Notes under the pieces: generated by a model | Told to the model about the DNA's origin: nothing | Seen by the model: only the letters and a program-made list of their open reading frames with translations | Database searches by the model: none | Made by a program: the position numbers and the translations under genes | Part shown: one piece after another, positions 8,730-16,326 of the stretch | Numbering within the stretch: the stretch's first letter is position 1 | Layout of the letters: every line of letters starts with the position of its first letter | Source of the DNA: Deltaproteobacteria bacterium | Lineage (GTDB): Bacteria; Desulfobacterota; Binatia; UBA9968; JAJDTQ01 | Length of the DNA stretch: 64,000 nt | NCBI GenBank assembly: GCA_026712905.1 | Contig: JAPOPM010000021.1 | Span: 1-64,000 of the forward strand | Direction: 5' to 3'

Positions 8730-8748
8730 GATTTCGCGGGAATGACGG
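8730..8748 (+). repeat. Fragment of the dispersed repeat end
   Basis: The stretch holds TTTCGCGGGAATGACGG directly after the stop of the racemase-family gene. This is the right-hand end of the composite repeat found at 141-332, 14849-14938 and 23872-23972. Only this end is present. Confidence 0.55.
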
Positions 8749-8780
8749 CAATTGATTGGGCATAGCGGAGGAGGGACACC

Positions 8781-9653
8781 ATGGAATTCATGAAGCTCGA
8801 CGGCGCCGTGGATCTGCACGTACACTCGTATCCCTGCGTGTTCCAGCGGCGGGTGGATGACCGTGAAGCCGTCAAGGCCGCGTCGGACGCGGGCATGGCG
8901 GCCATCGTGCTCAAATGCCACCACGAGAGCACGGTGAGCCGCGCCTACCTCATCCAGAAGGAGTTTCCGGACATCAAGGTGTTCGGCGGCGTGGTCATGA
9001 ACCAGTTCGTCGGCGGCATCAACCCGGCCGCGGCCGAGGTGGGTCTGCGGCTCGGCGCCAAGGAGATCTGGATGCCCACCCTCGACGCGGCGCACCACGT
9101 GGACGTTCACGGCGCCCGCGGCAGCTACGACACCCAGACCAGCGGCTCGGACTTCGTCTGGGGCGACCCCATCTCCGCGGTCAAGGACGGCAAGGTGGTG
9201 GACGAGGCCCTGGTGGTGCTGGAGCTCATCGCCAAGTACGACGCCATCCTCGGCACCGCGCACCTTTCGCTGGGGGAGATCGAGTTGTTGGTGAAGGCGG
9301 CCCACGAGCGCGGCGTCAAGAAGATCCTCATCACCCATCCCTACTTCCGCGTGCCCGCGGGCATGAACCTGGACTTCCTGAAGCAGATGATGCGCTACGG
9401 CGCCATCGGCGAGTTCGGCTACTGCACCATCTCGCCCATGTGGGCGTACGTGAACCTGGAGTTCACCAAGGGCATCATGGATTCCATGGGCTTCGACAAC
9501 TGCGTGGTCATGAGCGACACCGGCCAGTCCCATAACCCGCTGCCACCGGAGGCGCTGTGGCTCTACGCCCAGGGCCTGTACGAGAAGGGGGTGTCGCCCC
9601 GCAACGTGGAGAAGCTCATCATCGGGAACCCGCGGGCGATGCTGGGTATCTGA
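8781..9653 (+). CDS. DUF6282 family protein, amidohydrolase-like
   Basis: A 290-residue protein with a metal-hydrolase look. DLHVHSYPC near residue 11 is the HxH motif of metal-dependent hydrolases. Further histidines occur in KCHHEST, TAHLS and THPYF, and an aspartate in VVMSDTGQSHNP, the pattern of a TIM-barrel amidohydrolase. The C-terminal NVEKLIIGNPRAML segment also matches that superfamily. I recognise it as DUF6282; no member has a reaction I can name. A GGAGG lies 8 bases before the ATG. It is in the same transcription direction as the racemase and the cysteine-synthase-like gene. Confidence 0.75.
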   Translation: MEFMKLDGAVDLHVHSYPCVFQRRVDDREAVKAASDAGMAAIVLKCHHESTVSRAYLIQKEFPDIKVFGGVVMNQFVGGINPAAAEVGLRLGAKEIWMPTLDAAHHVDVHGARGSYDTQTSGSDFVWGDPISAVKDGKVVDEALVVLELIAKYDAILGTAHLSLGEIELLVKAAHERGVKKILITHPYFRVPAGMNLDFLKQMMRYGAIGEFGYCTISPMWAYVNLEFTKGIMDSMGFDNCVVMSDTGQSHNPLPPEALWLYAQGLYEKGVSPRNVEKLIIGNPRAMLGI

Positions 9654-9697
9654 CGGACGTCCTGGAAATCGTTGGGAGTGTATTGGAAAGGACAGCC

Positions 9698-10732
9698 ATG
9701 ACGGATTGGGCATCCCGGGGACGGATCGCGGAGGACATCACCGAAGCGGCGGGACTGACGCCGCTGCTGCGCCTGCGCAAGGTGGCGGCGGGGCCGCAGA
9801 GCCTGTGCGGCAAGCTGGAGTTCATGAACCCGTCGTCGAGCCTCAAGGACCGCATCCTGCGGCGCATGGTGCGGAGCGCCGAGGAACGCGGCGACCTCAA
9901 GCCCGGCATGACGATCCTGGAAGCGTCCACCGGCAGTACGGGCATCGCCACCTCGATGATCGGCGCGGTGTGCGGCTATCCGGTGGTGGTGGTGATGCCC
10001 GAGGGCATGAGCGAGGAGCGCAAGGCCTCCATGCGCGCCTACGGCGCCGAGCTGGTGCTCACCCCGGGCGCGGAGAGCGACGTGGACCTGTGCCTGGAGA
10101 AGGTGGAGGAGTTGAAGCGAGCCGAGCCGGACCGCTACTGGGAACCCGGCCAGTTCTCCAACCGGGACAACATCGCCGCCCACTACGAGACCACCGGCCC
10201 GGAGATCTGGCACCAGACCGGCGGCCGGGTGGACGTGTTCGTGGCCTCCCAGGGCAGCGGCGGCACCGTGTCCGGCGTCGGCAAGTACCTGAAGGAGCAG
10301 AACCCGAACGCGAAGATCTACGCCGTGGAACCGGCGGAGTGCCCGATCCTGTCCGGCGGCACCTGGGGGCCCCACGCCATCGAGGGCATCGGCGACGGTT
10401 TCATCCCCGAAAACCTGGACCTGGACTACGTGGACGGCGTGGTGACGGTCTCGTCGGAGGACTCCATCGCCATGGCCCGGCGCCTGGCGCGGGAAGAGGG
10501 GGTCCTGTGCGGCATCTCGTCCGGCTGCAACGTGGCTGCGGCCAACAAGCTGTCGGCGGCGCTCCCGTCCACGAAGATGATCGTGACCATGATCAACGAC
10601 ACCGGCATGCGCTACTTCTCCACGCCGCTCTTCGGCAAGGAAGAGGGCGTGGATATTCCCGACCGCGACCACCCCATCCGCGAAGAGGACAAGGCCAACC
10701 TGGCGCGCCGGAATCTCCACATCGTACGGTAG
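9698..10732 (+). CDS. PLP-dependent cysteine synthase / cystathionine beta-synthase family protein
   Basis: A 344-residue fold-type II PLP enzyme. The PLP lysine is Lys50 in NPSSSLKDR, the substrate loop is EASTGSTG, and the phosphate-binding glycine loop is GSGGTVSGVGKYL. The C-terminal GISSGCN segment completes the fold. The ATG at 9698 follows GGAAAGGA with good spacing; upstream codons in frame belong to the preceding gene. Family members make cysteine from O-acetylserine or do related beta-replacements. As the last gene of a catabolic cluster it may act on an unusual substrate; no serine acetyltransferase is nearby. Confidence 0.85.
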   Translation: MTDWASRGRIAEDITEAAGLTPLLRLRKVAAGPQSLCGKLEFMNPSSSLKDRILRRMVRSAEERGDLKPGMTILEASTGSTGIATSMIGAVCGYPVVVVMPEGMSEERKASMRAYGAELVLTPGAESDVDLCLEKVEELKRAEPDRYWEPGQFSNRDNIAAHYETTGPEIWHQTGGRVDVFVASQGSGGTVSGVGKYLKEQNPNAKIYAVEPAECPILSGGTWGPHAIEGIGDGFIPENLDLDYVDGVVTVSSEDSIAMARRLAREEGVLCGISSGCNVAAANKLSAALPSTKMIVTMINDTGMRYFSTPLFGKEEGVDIPDRDHPIREEDKANLARRNLHIVR

Positions 10733-10791
10733 GGACGGGCTTCAGTGGCTGTCGCCTCCGCGCCCGGTCCGTCGCGCGCCCTGCGTGAGGG

Positions 10792-13215
10792 TCAGAAGCG
10801 GTGACGAACCGAGAACCTGAGCGCGGGTGATCGATCGCTGGAATGGTCGAGGACTTCGACCTTGATCCGCCAGTCCGACGTGTCGCCAAGGTCGAGCCCC
10901 AGGGTTCGCCGGATGGAATCATCATCCGAATCTCGCATCAGGCCGACATACGGCCGCATCGTTCGAAAGAAGGGACCGCCCCACAGGCCGTACCCGACCT
11001 CGCTTCGTATGCCGACGCCGGACGATCCGCCATCGTCGAGGGACAGGAGGCGCGTGTCGAGTTCCAGCCCGAGCCCGCGGCCGAGACTGTCGGGCACGAA
11101 ACGGACGCTGCCGCCAAGGCGCCAGAAATTCTGCTCGTCGCCGCCGAGTCCCAACGAGCCCTCGGCATTCCCGATCAGGGTAACGCGGGGGTGGAAAATA
11201 CCCTCCACGGACACGGAGCCTCTCGCCTCCAACTGACCGCCCCCGGGTCCGTCCCCGGTCAAATGCTTGTAGGCTACGGACACCGAAGGTGCGCCGGGAA
11301 CCGGCGCGCTCCACGCCAGGCCGGCGCGATAGTCGAGCCCGCGCATCGCGGGCAGGGAGGAAGAAATCCGGCCGCCTCCCTCGATGTCGAAGGCGAATGA
11401 CTCGATGCCGGCTTCGGCTTGAAGCTCTCCGGATAGAACGTCGGCCAGGGGAACGGACGCGCCCGCGGCATGAGCGAGAAGCCGCACGTCGGAGCCGGAC
11501 CACGACGGGAAGCCCAGGTCGTCGCGATGGCGCAGGCGGCCGATTCCGCCGCCCAGCGATGCCCAGAGGTGTCCGCCGGACGGAAGGTGCCAGGCGGCAA
11601 AGGGATGCAGGGAGAGAATCTCGGTGTCGTGCTCGCCGGTGCGGTAACCCCGTTCGGACAGACTCGCCGCGGCCCGGTAGTGAAGATCGGTGCCGGTGAA
11701 CGAGGCGACCAATCCCGCCTGCCACGCGCCGGCTCCCGACTCGGCGCCGAAGGTCACCGATTCGCTGTTTCCGGTGTAGGCGAAGCCTTCATGCTGCCCT
11801 GACAGCGAAGCGAGCCCGACCTCGGGCGTAACGGCGAACGACGCCTGTTCCGATCCGGGCGACCACCTGCGGACACGATCGCGAACGGCGGCGTGGGCCA
11901 CCTCGGTGGCACGCCTTGCATGCACCGGTCCCAGCGCCTCGTGAACCGGGTTGGAGACTCCTTCGGCAATGGGGGGACGCGGCAGCGGTGCGGTGGTGTC
12001 CGGACACCGGTACTCGCCCAGGTACCCGCCCAATCCATCATTTGCATTGGGGTCCCAGTTTGCATTGGGTTCCCAGAACGCGTCGTCGCGCAGTCGAAGC
12101 AGGACGTGGATGTACTGATGGGGTATGAGAGGAGGTTCGACACTGTCGTCACCGGGACAAACATCGACGCCGGGATCATACTGGACATCCAGGCAAAGAG
12201 CGTCATGCTCGTTCGGACCAGCCTCGACTAGATAACGGTACGTGTTGGGGGTACCGCGGATCGGTGGCGGACTAGGGTTGGCGAATGTCAGGACCCGGCT
12301 GTTCGGATCGAAGGACAACAAGAAGCCAGGAATACCTGGAGGGGGCGCTCCGGGCAGTCGGTACGCTGCCGTGCCTTCTCCACCGTGCGCACGGGGAAAT
12401 GTCGCTACCTGTATCGGTCCGGTGCCGGGAAGCACGCATGGCCCCCCAGGTTCGACCGTCCTGGTCCTGAAGCGCCAAGCGCTGTTCTCAACAGGGTCGA
12501 CGACAAGGACGAACGACCGCGAGACGGACGCAGACGAACTGTCCGTCACCCGATAGGTACAGTTCGACCCACGGTACTCCGCGTTGGGTATCCCCGACAG
12601 AACGCGGGTGTTGGGGTGAAATTCGAGCCCGGCGGGTAGCACACAGTCAACCAGCTCGTAGGTGTACGGTTCTACGCCGCCCGAAGCCGCCGGAAAGGGT
12701 ATCCCTCCGAACCTTCCGATTTTGAAAGTGAGTTGTTTATGTCGGTTACCGCCGGTTTCAACATCGTGAACATCGACACGGCCAGATTTCTCCATGGATT
12801 CGTCGAGTATATCGAGGATCTCCATGGGGAGCTCCAGCGGTTGTTTCACAGGGACCGTTAGCCTGAGCCCGTACGAAACGCTCCGCGCCGGCCGAAAACC
12901 GGGGTCGGATTCGGTGACCCGGAAGGTGCAGAAGAAGGTCGTGCCGCCATCGGCCGCGGGGCCGGTGCCGGCAAGTATTCTCTGGTCCGGGTAGAGAGTC
13001 ACCCAGTCGGGACAGCCGTCGATAGTCAATTCGTAGGGACGGAAGCCGCCGGAAATCTGAACGGAAAGCCGATGCTCAACGGCTTCCCCTGGAGGAAAAT
13101 CGAGATTGAGCGTCCCTCCCTCCCCCCGGGGAAGGTCGATGGAAAGATGGCCGCCGCCGCACGCGGCGACCGAAAAGGCAAGACAAACGAAGACAACAAA
13201 CCTGATGCTTTTCAT
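10792..13215 (-). CDS. Putative lipoprotein with Ig-like repeats and C-terminal autotransporter-type beta-barrel
   Basis: An 807-residue cell-surface protein. The ATG at 13215 gives a clean lipoprotein signal peptide (MKSIRFVVFVCLAFSVAAC), with the lipobox cysteine at residue 19 and then GGG. Residues 25-330 hold at least three putative-Ig-type units, each with a pattern such as FHPNTRVLSGIPN or FDPNSRVLTFANP. The last 270 residues are glycine- and aromatic-rich alternating strands ending in RHRF, a terminal Phe typical of outer-membrane barrels. The gene faces the opposite way to its neighbours. On the minus strand a weak promoter (TTGACC at 13312-13307, AAGAAT at 13289-13284) precedes it. 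Function is unknown; adhesion or surface display is likely. Confidence 0.75.
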   Translation of the reverse strand: MKSIRFVVFVCLAFSVAACGGGHLSIDLPRGEGGTLNLDFPPGEAVEHRLSVQISGGFRPYELTIDGCPDWVTLYPDQRILAGTGPAADGGTTFFCTFRVTESDPGFRPARSVSYGLRLTVPVKQPLELPMEILDILDESMEKSGRVDVHDVETGGNRHKQLTFKIGRFGGIPFPAASGGVEPYTYELVDCVLPAGLEFHPNTRVLSGIPNAEYRGSNCTYRVTDSSSASVSRSFVLVVDPVENSAWRFRTRTVEPGGPCVLPGTGPIQVATFPRAHGGEGTAAYRLPGAPPPGIPGFLLSFDPNSRVLTFANPSPPPIRGTPNTYRYLVEAGPNEHDALCLDVQYDPGVDVCPGDDSVEPPLIPHQYIHVLLRLRDDAFWEPNANWDPNANDGLGGYLGEYRCPDTTAPLPRPPIAEGVSNPVHEALGPVHARRATEVAHAAVRDRVRRWSPGSEQASFAVTPEVGLASLSGQHEGFAYTGNSESVTFGAESGAGAWQAGLVASFTGTDLHYRAAASLSERGYRTGEHDTEILSLHPFAAWHLPSGGHLWASLGGGIGRLRHRDDLGFPSWSGSDVRLLAHAAGASVPLADVLSGELQAEAGIESFAFDIEGGGRISSSLPAMRGLDYRAGLAWSAPVPGAPSVSVAYKHLTGDGPGGGQLEARGSVSVEGIFHPRVTLIGNAEGSLGLGGDEQNFWRLGGSVRFVPDSLGRGLGLELDTRLLSLDDGGSSGVGIRSEVGYGLWGGPFFRTMRPYVGLMRDSDDDSIRRTLGLDLGDTSDWRIKVEVLDHSSDRSPALRFSVRHRF

Positions 13216-13480
13216 TGGAGTGATCCGCTCCATGGAACATGGCAGGATCACGCCGACCGAATTCGTATGCCCCGCCACCGACCATTCTTTACTGAAAGAG
13301 AAAGAAGGTCAAGGCAAGCGGTGGGTTGGCGTAAAGCGATAATTTCCCCTTTGTGCAAAGCGGGATGTCCCCTTGACCGGAAGGAAGGGGCAAGGATGGA
13401 CTCCATGGACCAGGCCACTGCGGTCCCGGTCGTGGCTACGCGGTGGTCGACAACTTCCTTACGGCCCTGCGGTGCGTGTG

Positions 13481-13488
13481 CTATATTC
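13481..13488 (+). promoter_or_regulatory. Extended -10 promoter for the threonine-synthase-like gene
   Basis: TGCTATATT, an extended -10 element (TGn plus TATATT at 13483-13488), sits about 115 bases before the start codon. The -35 region is poor (TTACGG at 13459-13464). Transcription would start near 13495, just before two hairpins. The same TGCTATATT element occurs at the toxin-antitoxin promoter. Confidence 0.4.
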
Positions 13489-13499
13489 GAAAATCACTT

Positions 13500-13549
13500 C
13501 GGCGGGATGTCAGCCAAGGTCAAGCCCGCCGGTGTGTGGGGAACCACAC
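13500..13549 (+). promoter_or_regulatory. Two adjacent hairpins in a 5-prime leader
   Basis: Hairpin 1 pairs CGGCGGG (13500-13506) with CCCGCCG (13525-13531). Hairpin 2 pairs GTGTGG (13534-13539) with CCACAC (13544-13549) around a GGAA tetraloop. They lie between the predicted transcription start and the gene. No known riboswitch class is recognised. Confidence 0.35.
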
Positions 13550-13602
13550 GATATCGTTCAAACTCGTTCAGACGAACCGGACAGGACCACCGGACACCGA
13601 AG

Positions 13603-14877
13603 ATGCCTCTTCCGGAAAGCATGACCTGCGTCCTGTGCGGTGCCGCCTACCCGGGAGATTCCATCCGGTACAGTTGCCCCGAATGCGGCGAGCTGGGCAC
13701 CCTGCGGATCTCCTACGACTATGACCTCATCAACGCGTCGGCGAGCCGTGACGGCTTGGCCGCGGCGCCCTTCCGGGATCACTGGCGCTACCTTCCGCTG
13801 TTGCCGCTGGCGGGGGACGACGTGGAGTTTCCGCTGGCGGTGGGAGCAACGCCGCTTTACCCGGTCCCCGGTTTGAGAAGGGCCCTGGGCCTGGAACGCC
13901 TCTGGATCAAGGACGATACCGCCAACCCCTCCGCTTCCCTCAAGGACCGTGCCAGCTCCGTGGTGCTGCTCAAGGGGCAGGAACTTGGCCGCCGGGAGTT
14001 CGCCACCGCTTCCACCGGCAACGCGGGGGCGTCGCTGGCCTGCCTTTCCGCGGCCCTGGGACTGCCCTGTCACATCTTCGTGCCCGAGACGGCGCCCCGG
14101 GCCAAGGTCGCGCAGCTCCTGATCTTCGGCGCGGACGTTCTTGCCATCCGCGGCAGCTATTCCGAAGCCTTCAGCCTCTGTGTCGAGGCGGCCGACCGTT
14201 TCCGCTGGTACAACCGCAACACCGGCTACAATCCGTACACGGTGGAGGGGAAGAAGACGGTGGCGCTGGAGATCGCCGAGCAACTCGGCTGGGAGCCGCC
14301 CGACACGGTCATCGTCGCCACCGGAGACGGCTGCATCCTGAGCGGCGTCTGGAAGGGGTTCACGGATCTTCACCGGTTGGGGTGGATACCGCGCCTGCCG
14401 CGGCTGGTGGCGGCCCAGGCCGAGGGCTCCCAGGCCATCAAGCAGGCCTTCGACGGCGACGGGACCATCCGTCCCGTGGTGGACGATACGCTGGCGGACA
14501 GCATCAGCGTGGCGTTGCCGCGCAACGGGGTCATGGCGGTGCAGGACCTCCGCGCCTCCGGCGGGATCGCGGTAACCGTGTCGGACGGCGAGATCCTGGA
14601 AGCCATGCCGCTGTTGGGCAGGAAGGCCGGACTGTTCGCCGAGCCAGCCGCCGCCGCGGCCGTCGCCGCCCTGGTGAAGCTCGTGGACCGCGGCGACGTC
14701 TCGTCCGCGGAACGCGTCGTGGTCCTGTCCACGGGTCACGGCCTCAAGGATGTGGACGCCGCGCTGCGGGCCGTCGAGCCGCCCGAGCCGGTTGACTGCG
14801 CCATAGAGGCGGTAGCGGGAAGGGTTTCGCAGACCGTGCCCCTCCCGGCCCCTGGATTCCCGCTTTCGCGGGAATGA
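13603..14877 (+). CDS. Threonine-synthase-like PLP enzyme with zinc ribbon
   Basis: A 424-residue fold-type II PLP enzyme related to threonine synthase, which turns O-phosphohomoserine into threonine. Residues 9-28 form a zinc ribbon (C9-x2-C12 and C25-x2-C28). The PLP lysine is Lys114 in NPSASLKDR, followed by STGNAGASLA. Start choice is uncertain between ATG 13603 and ATG 13621; neither has a strong ribosome site. The last dozen residues (about PLPAPGFPLSRE) and the stop codon are supplied by a dispersed repeat, so the natural C-terminus has been replaced. It may be a diaminopropionate ammonia-lyase-like or other lyase instead. No hom or thrB is nearby. Confidence 0.75.
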   Translation: MPLPESMTCVLCGAAYPGDSIRYSCPECGELGTLRISYDYDLINASASRDGLAAAPFRDHWRYLPLLPLAGDDVEFPLAVGATPLYPVPGLRRALGLERLWIKDDTANPSASLKDRASSVVLLKGQELGRREFATASTGNAGASLACLSAALGLPCHIFVPETAPRAKVAQLLIFGADVLAIRGSYSEAFSLCVEAADRFRWYNRNTGYNPYTVEGKKTVALEIAEQLGWEPPDTVIVATGDGCILSGVWKGFTDLHRLGWIPRLPRLVAAQAEGSQAIKQAFDGDGTIRPVVDDTLADSISVALPRNGVMAVQDLRASGGIAVTVSDGEILEAMPLLGRKAGLFAEPAAAAAVAALVKLVDRGDVSSAERVVVLSTGHGLKDVDAALRAVEPPEPVDCAIEAVAGRVSQTVPLPAPGFPLSRE

Positions 14878-14938
14878 CGTTTCGGGGCGTTGGTGCCTCG
14901 TGAGTTCTGACACGGCCTGTTTCGGGCAATGACGGAAA
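14849..14938 (+). repeat. Composite dispersed repeat, copy B
   Basis: This matches copies A and C but lacks about 12 bases in its middle. It begins CCCCTGGATTCCCGCTTTCG, has the CGCGGGAATGACG half at 14867-14879, GGGGCGTTGGTGCC at 14884-14897 and TTCTGACACGGCCTGTTTC. It overlaps the 3-prime end of the threonine-synthase-like gene, whose TGA stop (14875-14877) lies inside the repeat. Confidence 0.8.
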
Positions 14939-14954
14939 GGCAAGGAGAATCGGA

Positions 14955-16322
14955 GTGCCACAGGATTTACAGAGTTTCCTGAAGCGATTGAAAGAGGAGT
15001 GTCCCGAGCAGTTCCTCGAGGTGGACGAGCCCGTGGCGCGGGAGTTCGAGGCCACGGCCCTGGTCATGGAGGCGGAGCGGCTGCCGTCGTGCCCGGCGGT
15101 GATGTTCCGCAACGTGACCGGCAGCGAATTCCCCATGGCGGCCAACGTGCTGGCGCACCGGCCGCGTCTGGCGTGGGCCTTCGGCACGTCCGAGGAAGGG
15201 CTGGTGCCCGAGTTCAAGGAGCGCATCCAGCGCCCGGTGGCGCCCAGGGTCCTGACGGATGCGCCGTACCAGGACAACAGCGTGCTGAACGACGCCGTGG
15301 ATCTCCGTCAACTGCCTGTCCTGACCCATTTCGAACAGGACGGCGGTCCCTATGTCACCGCCGGGCTCGTGGTGGCGCGGGACCCCGAGTCGGGCATGAG
15401 CACGCTGGGTTTCCACCGCATGCAGCTCAAGGGGCCGCGCCGGCTGGGCGTCAGCCTCCACTCCCGGCGGCGCATGTTCGAGTATTTCCGCCGCGCGGAG
15501 GAGAAGGGCGAGTCCCTGGAGGCGGCCGTATGCATCGGCGTGCATCCGCTGGTTTCCCTGGGGGCGTTGACGCTGCCGCCCGCGGGAGTCGAGAAGTTCG
15601 CCCTCCAGGGTGGGCTGCTGGGCGAGCCGCTGGAGCTGGGGCCGTGCGAGACCCTGGACGTGAACGTGCCGCGCTGGTCGGAGATCGTCATCGAGGGGCG
15701 GATCCTCGCCGGCGTGCGCGAGAAGGAGGGCCCGTTCGGCGAGTTCACCGGCTACGCGTCGAACCGCAGCACCGAGAACGTGTTCGAAGCCACGGCGCTG
15801 CACTACCGCAACGGCGCGGTCTACCAGGACATCAACGGCGGCGACAGCATGGAGCACTGCCGCTGCCTGTCCATGCCGCGGGAAGTGGAGTTCACCAACG
15901 GCCTGGGGAAGACCATCCCGAACCTCAAGGCGGTGCACGTGCCCGTGCGCTCGGGCATCGGCAGCTTCCACTGCTACGTGTCCATGCGCAAGACCGCCGA
16001 AGGGCAGGGCAAGCAGGCCATCTTCAGCGTCATGGGGGCCGACCACTACGTCAAGCTCGTGGTGGTGGTGGACGACGACGTGGATGTCTTCGACGAGGAA
16101 CAGGTGCTCTGGGCCATCGCCACCCGCATGCAGGCCAACCGCGACGTCTTCATCGTCGACGAGGCCATGGGGACCTTGCTGGACCCATCGGCCACCGACG
16201 CCATCACCGCCAAGATGGGCATCGACGCCACCAAGCCCCTGGGCGATTTCGCCTCGACGCTGTCCATCGAGCCGGGTGCGGTGGAGCGGGCGCGGAGCCT
16301 CATGCGAAAGCTCGCCGGATAG
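14955..16322 (+). CDS. UbiD family decarboxylase (first of a pair)
   Basis: A 455-residue member of the UbiD family, whose enzymes use prenylated FMN to decarboxylate or carboxylate aromatic and unsaturated acids. Visible family segments are the SFLKRLKEE start helix, DLRQLPVLTHFEQDGGPYVTAG, LGFHRMQLKGP, the EKEGPFGEFTGY motif with the catalytic glutamates, and KLVVVVDDDVDVFDEEQVLWAIATRMQ. The GTG start at 14955 follows AAGGAG at 14942-14947. The next UbiD begins 4 bases after the stop, so the two are co-translated and may form a complex. No UbiX prenyltransferase is in the window; the substrate is unknown. Confidence 0.9.
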   Translation: MPQDLQSFLKRLKEECPEQFLEVDEPVAREFEATALVMEAERLPSCPAVMFRNVTGSEFPMAANVLAHRPRLAWAFGTSEEGLVPEFKERIQRPVAPRVLTDAPYQDNSVLNDAVDLRQLPVLTHFEQDGGPYVTAGLVVARDPESGMSTLGFHRMQLKGPRRLGVSLHSRRRMFEYFRRAEEKGESLEAAVCIGVHPLVSLGALTLPPAGVEKFALQGGLLGEPLELGPCETLDVNVPRWSEIVIEGRILAGVREKEGPFGEFTGYASNRSTENVFEATALHYRNGAVYQDINGGDSMEHCRCLSMPREVEFTNGLGKTIPNLKAVHVPVRSGIGSFHCYVSMRKTAEGQGKQAIFSVMGADHYVKLVVVVDDDVDVFDEEQVLWAIATRMQANRDVFIVDEAMGTLLDPSATDAITAKMGIDATKPLGDFASTLSIEPGAVERARSLMRKLAG

Positions 16323-16326
16323 CGTC

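Larger units (their letters stand above)
13216..13602. other. Divergent intergenic region with promoter and structured leader
   Basis: A 387-base gap between the autotransporter (minus) and the threonine-synthase-like gene (plus). An open frame runs through it in frame with the downstream gene, but it has no coding resemblance. Plus-strand content is the promoter at 13481-13488 and two hairpins at 13500-13549, annotated separately. A possible minus-strand promoter lies at 13284-13312. No other feature is seen. Confidence 0.5.

Noticed and set aside
13072-13602. N-terminal extension of the threonine-synthase-like protein
   Set aside because: The open frame continues upstream by about 177 codons but overlaps the autotransporter gene and has no domain likeness; the zinc ribbon marks the true start.
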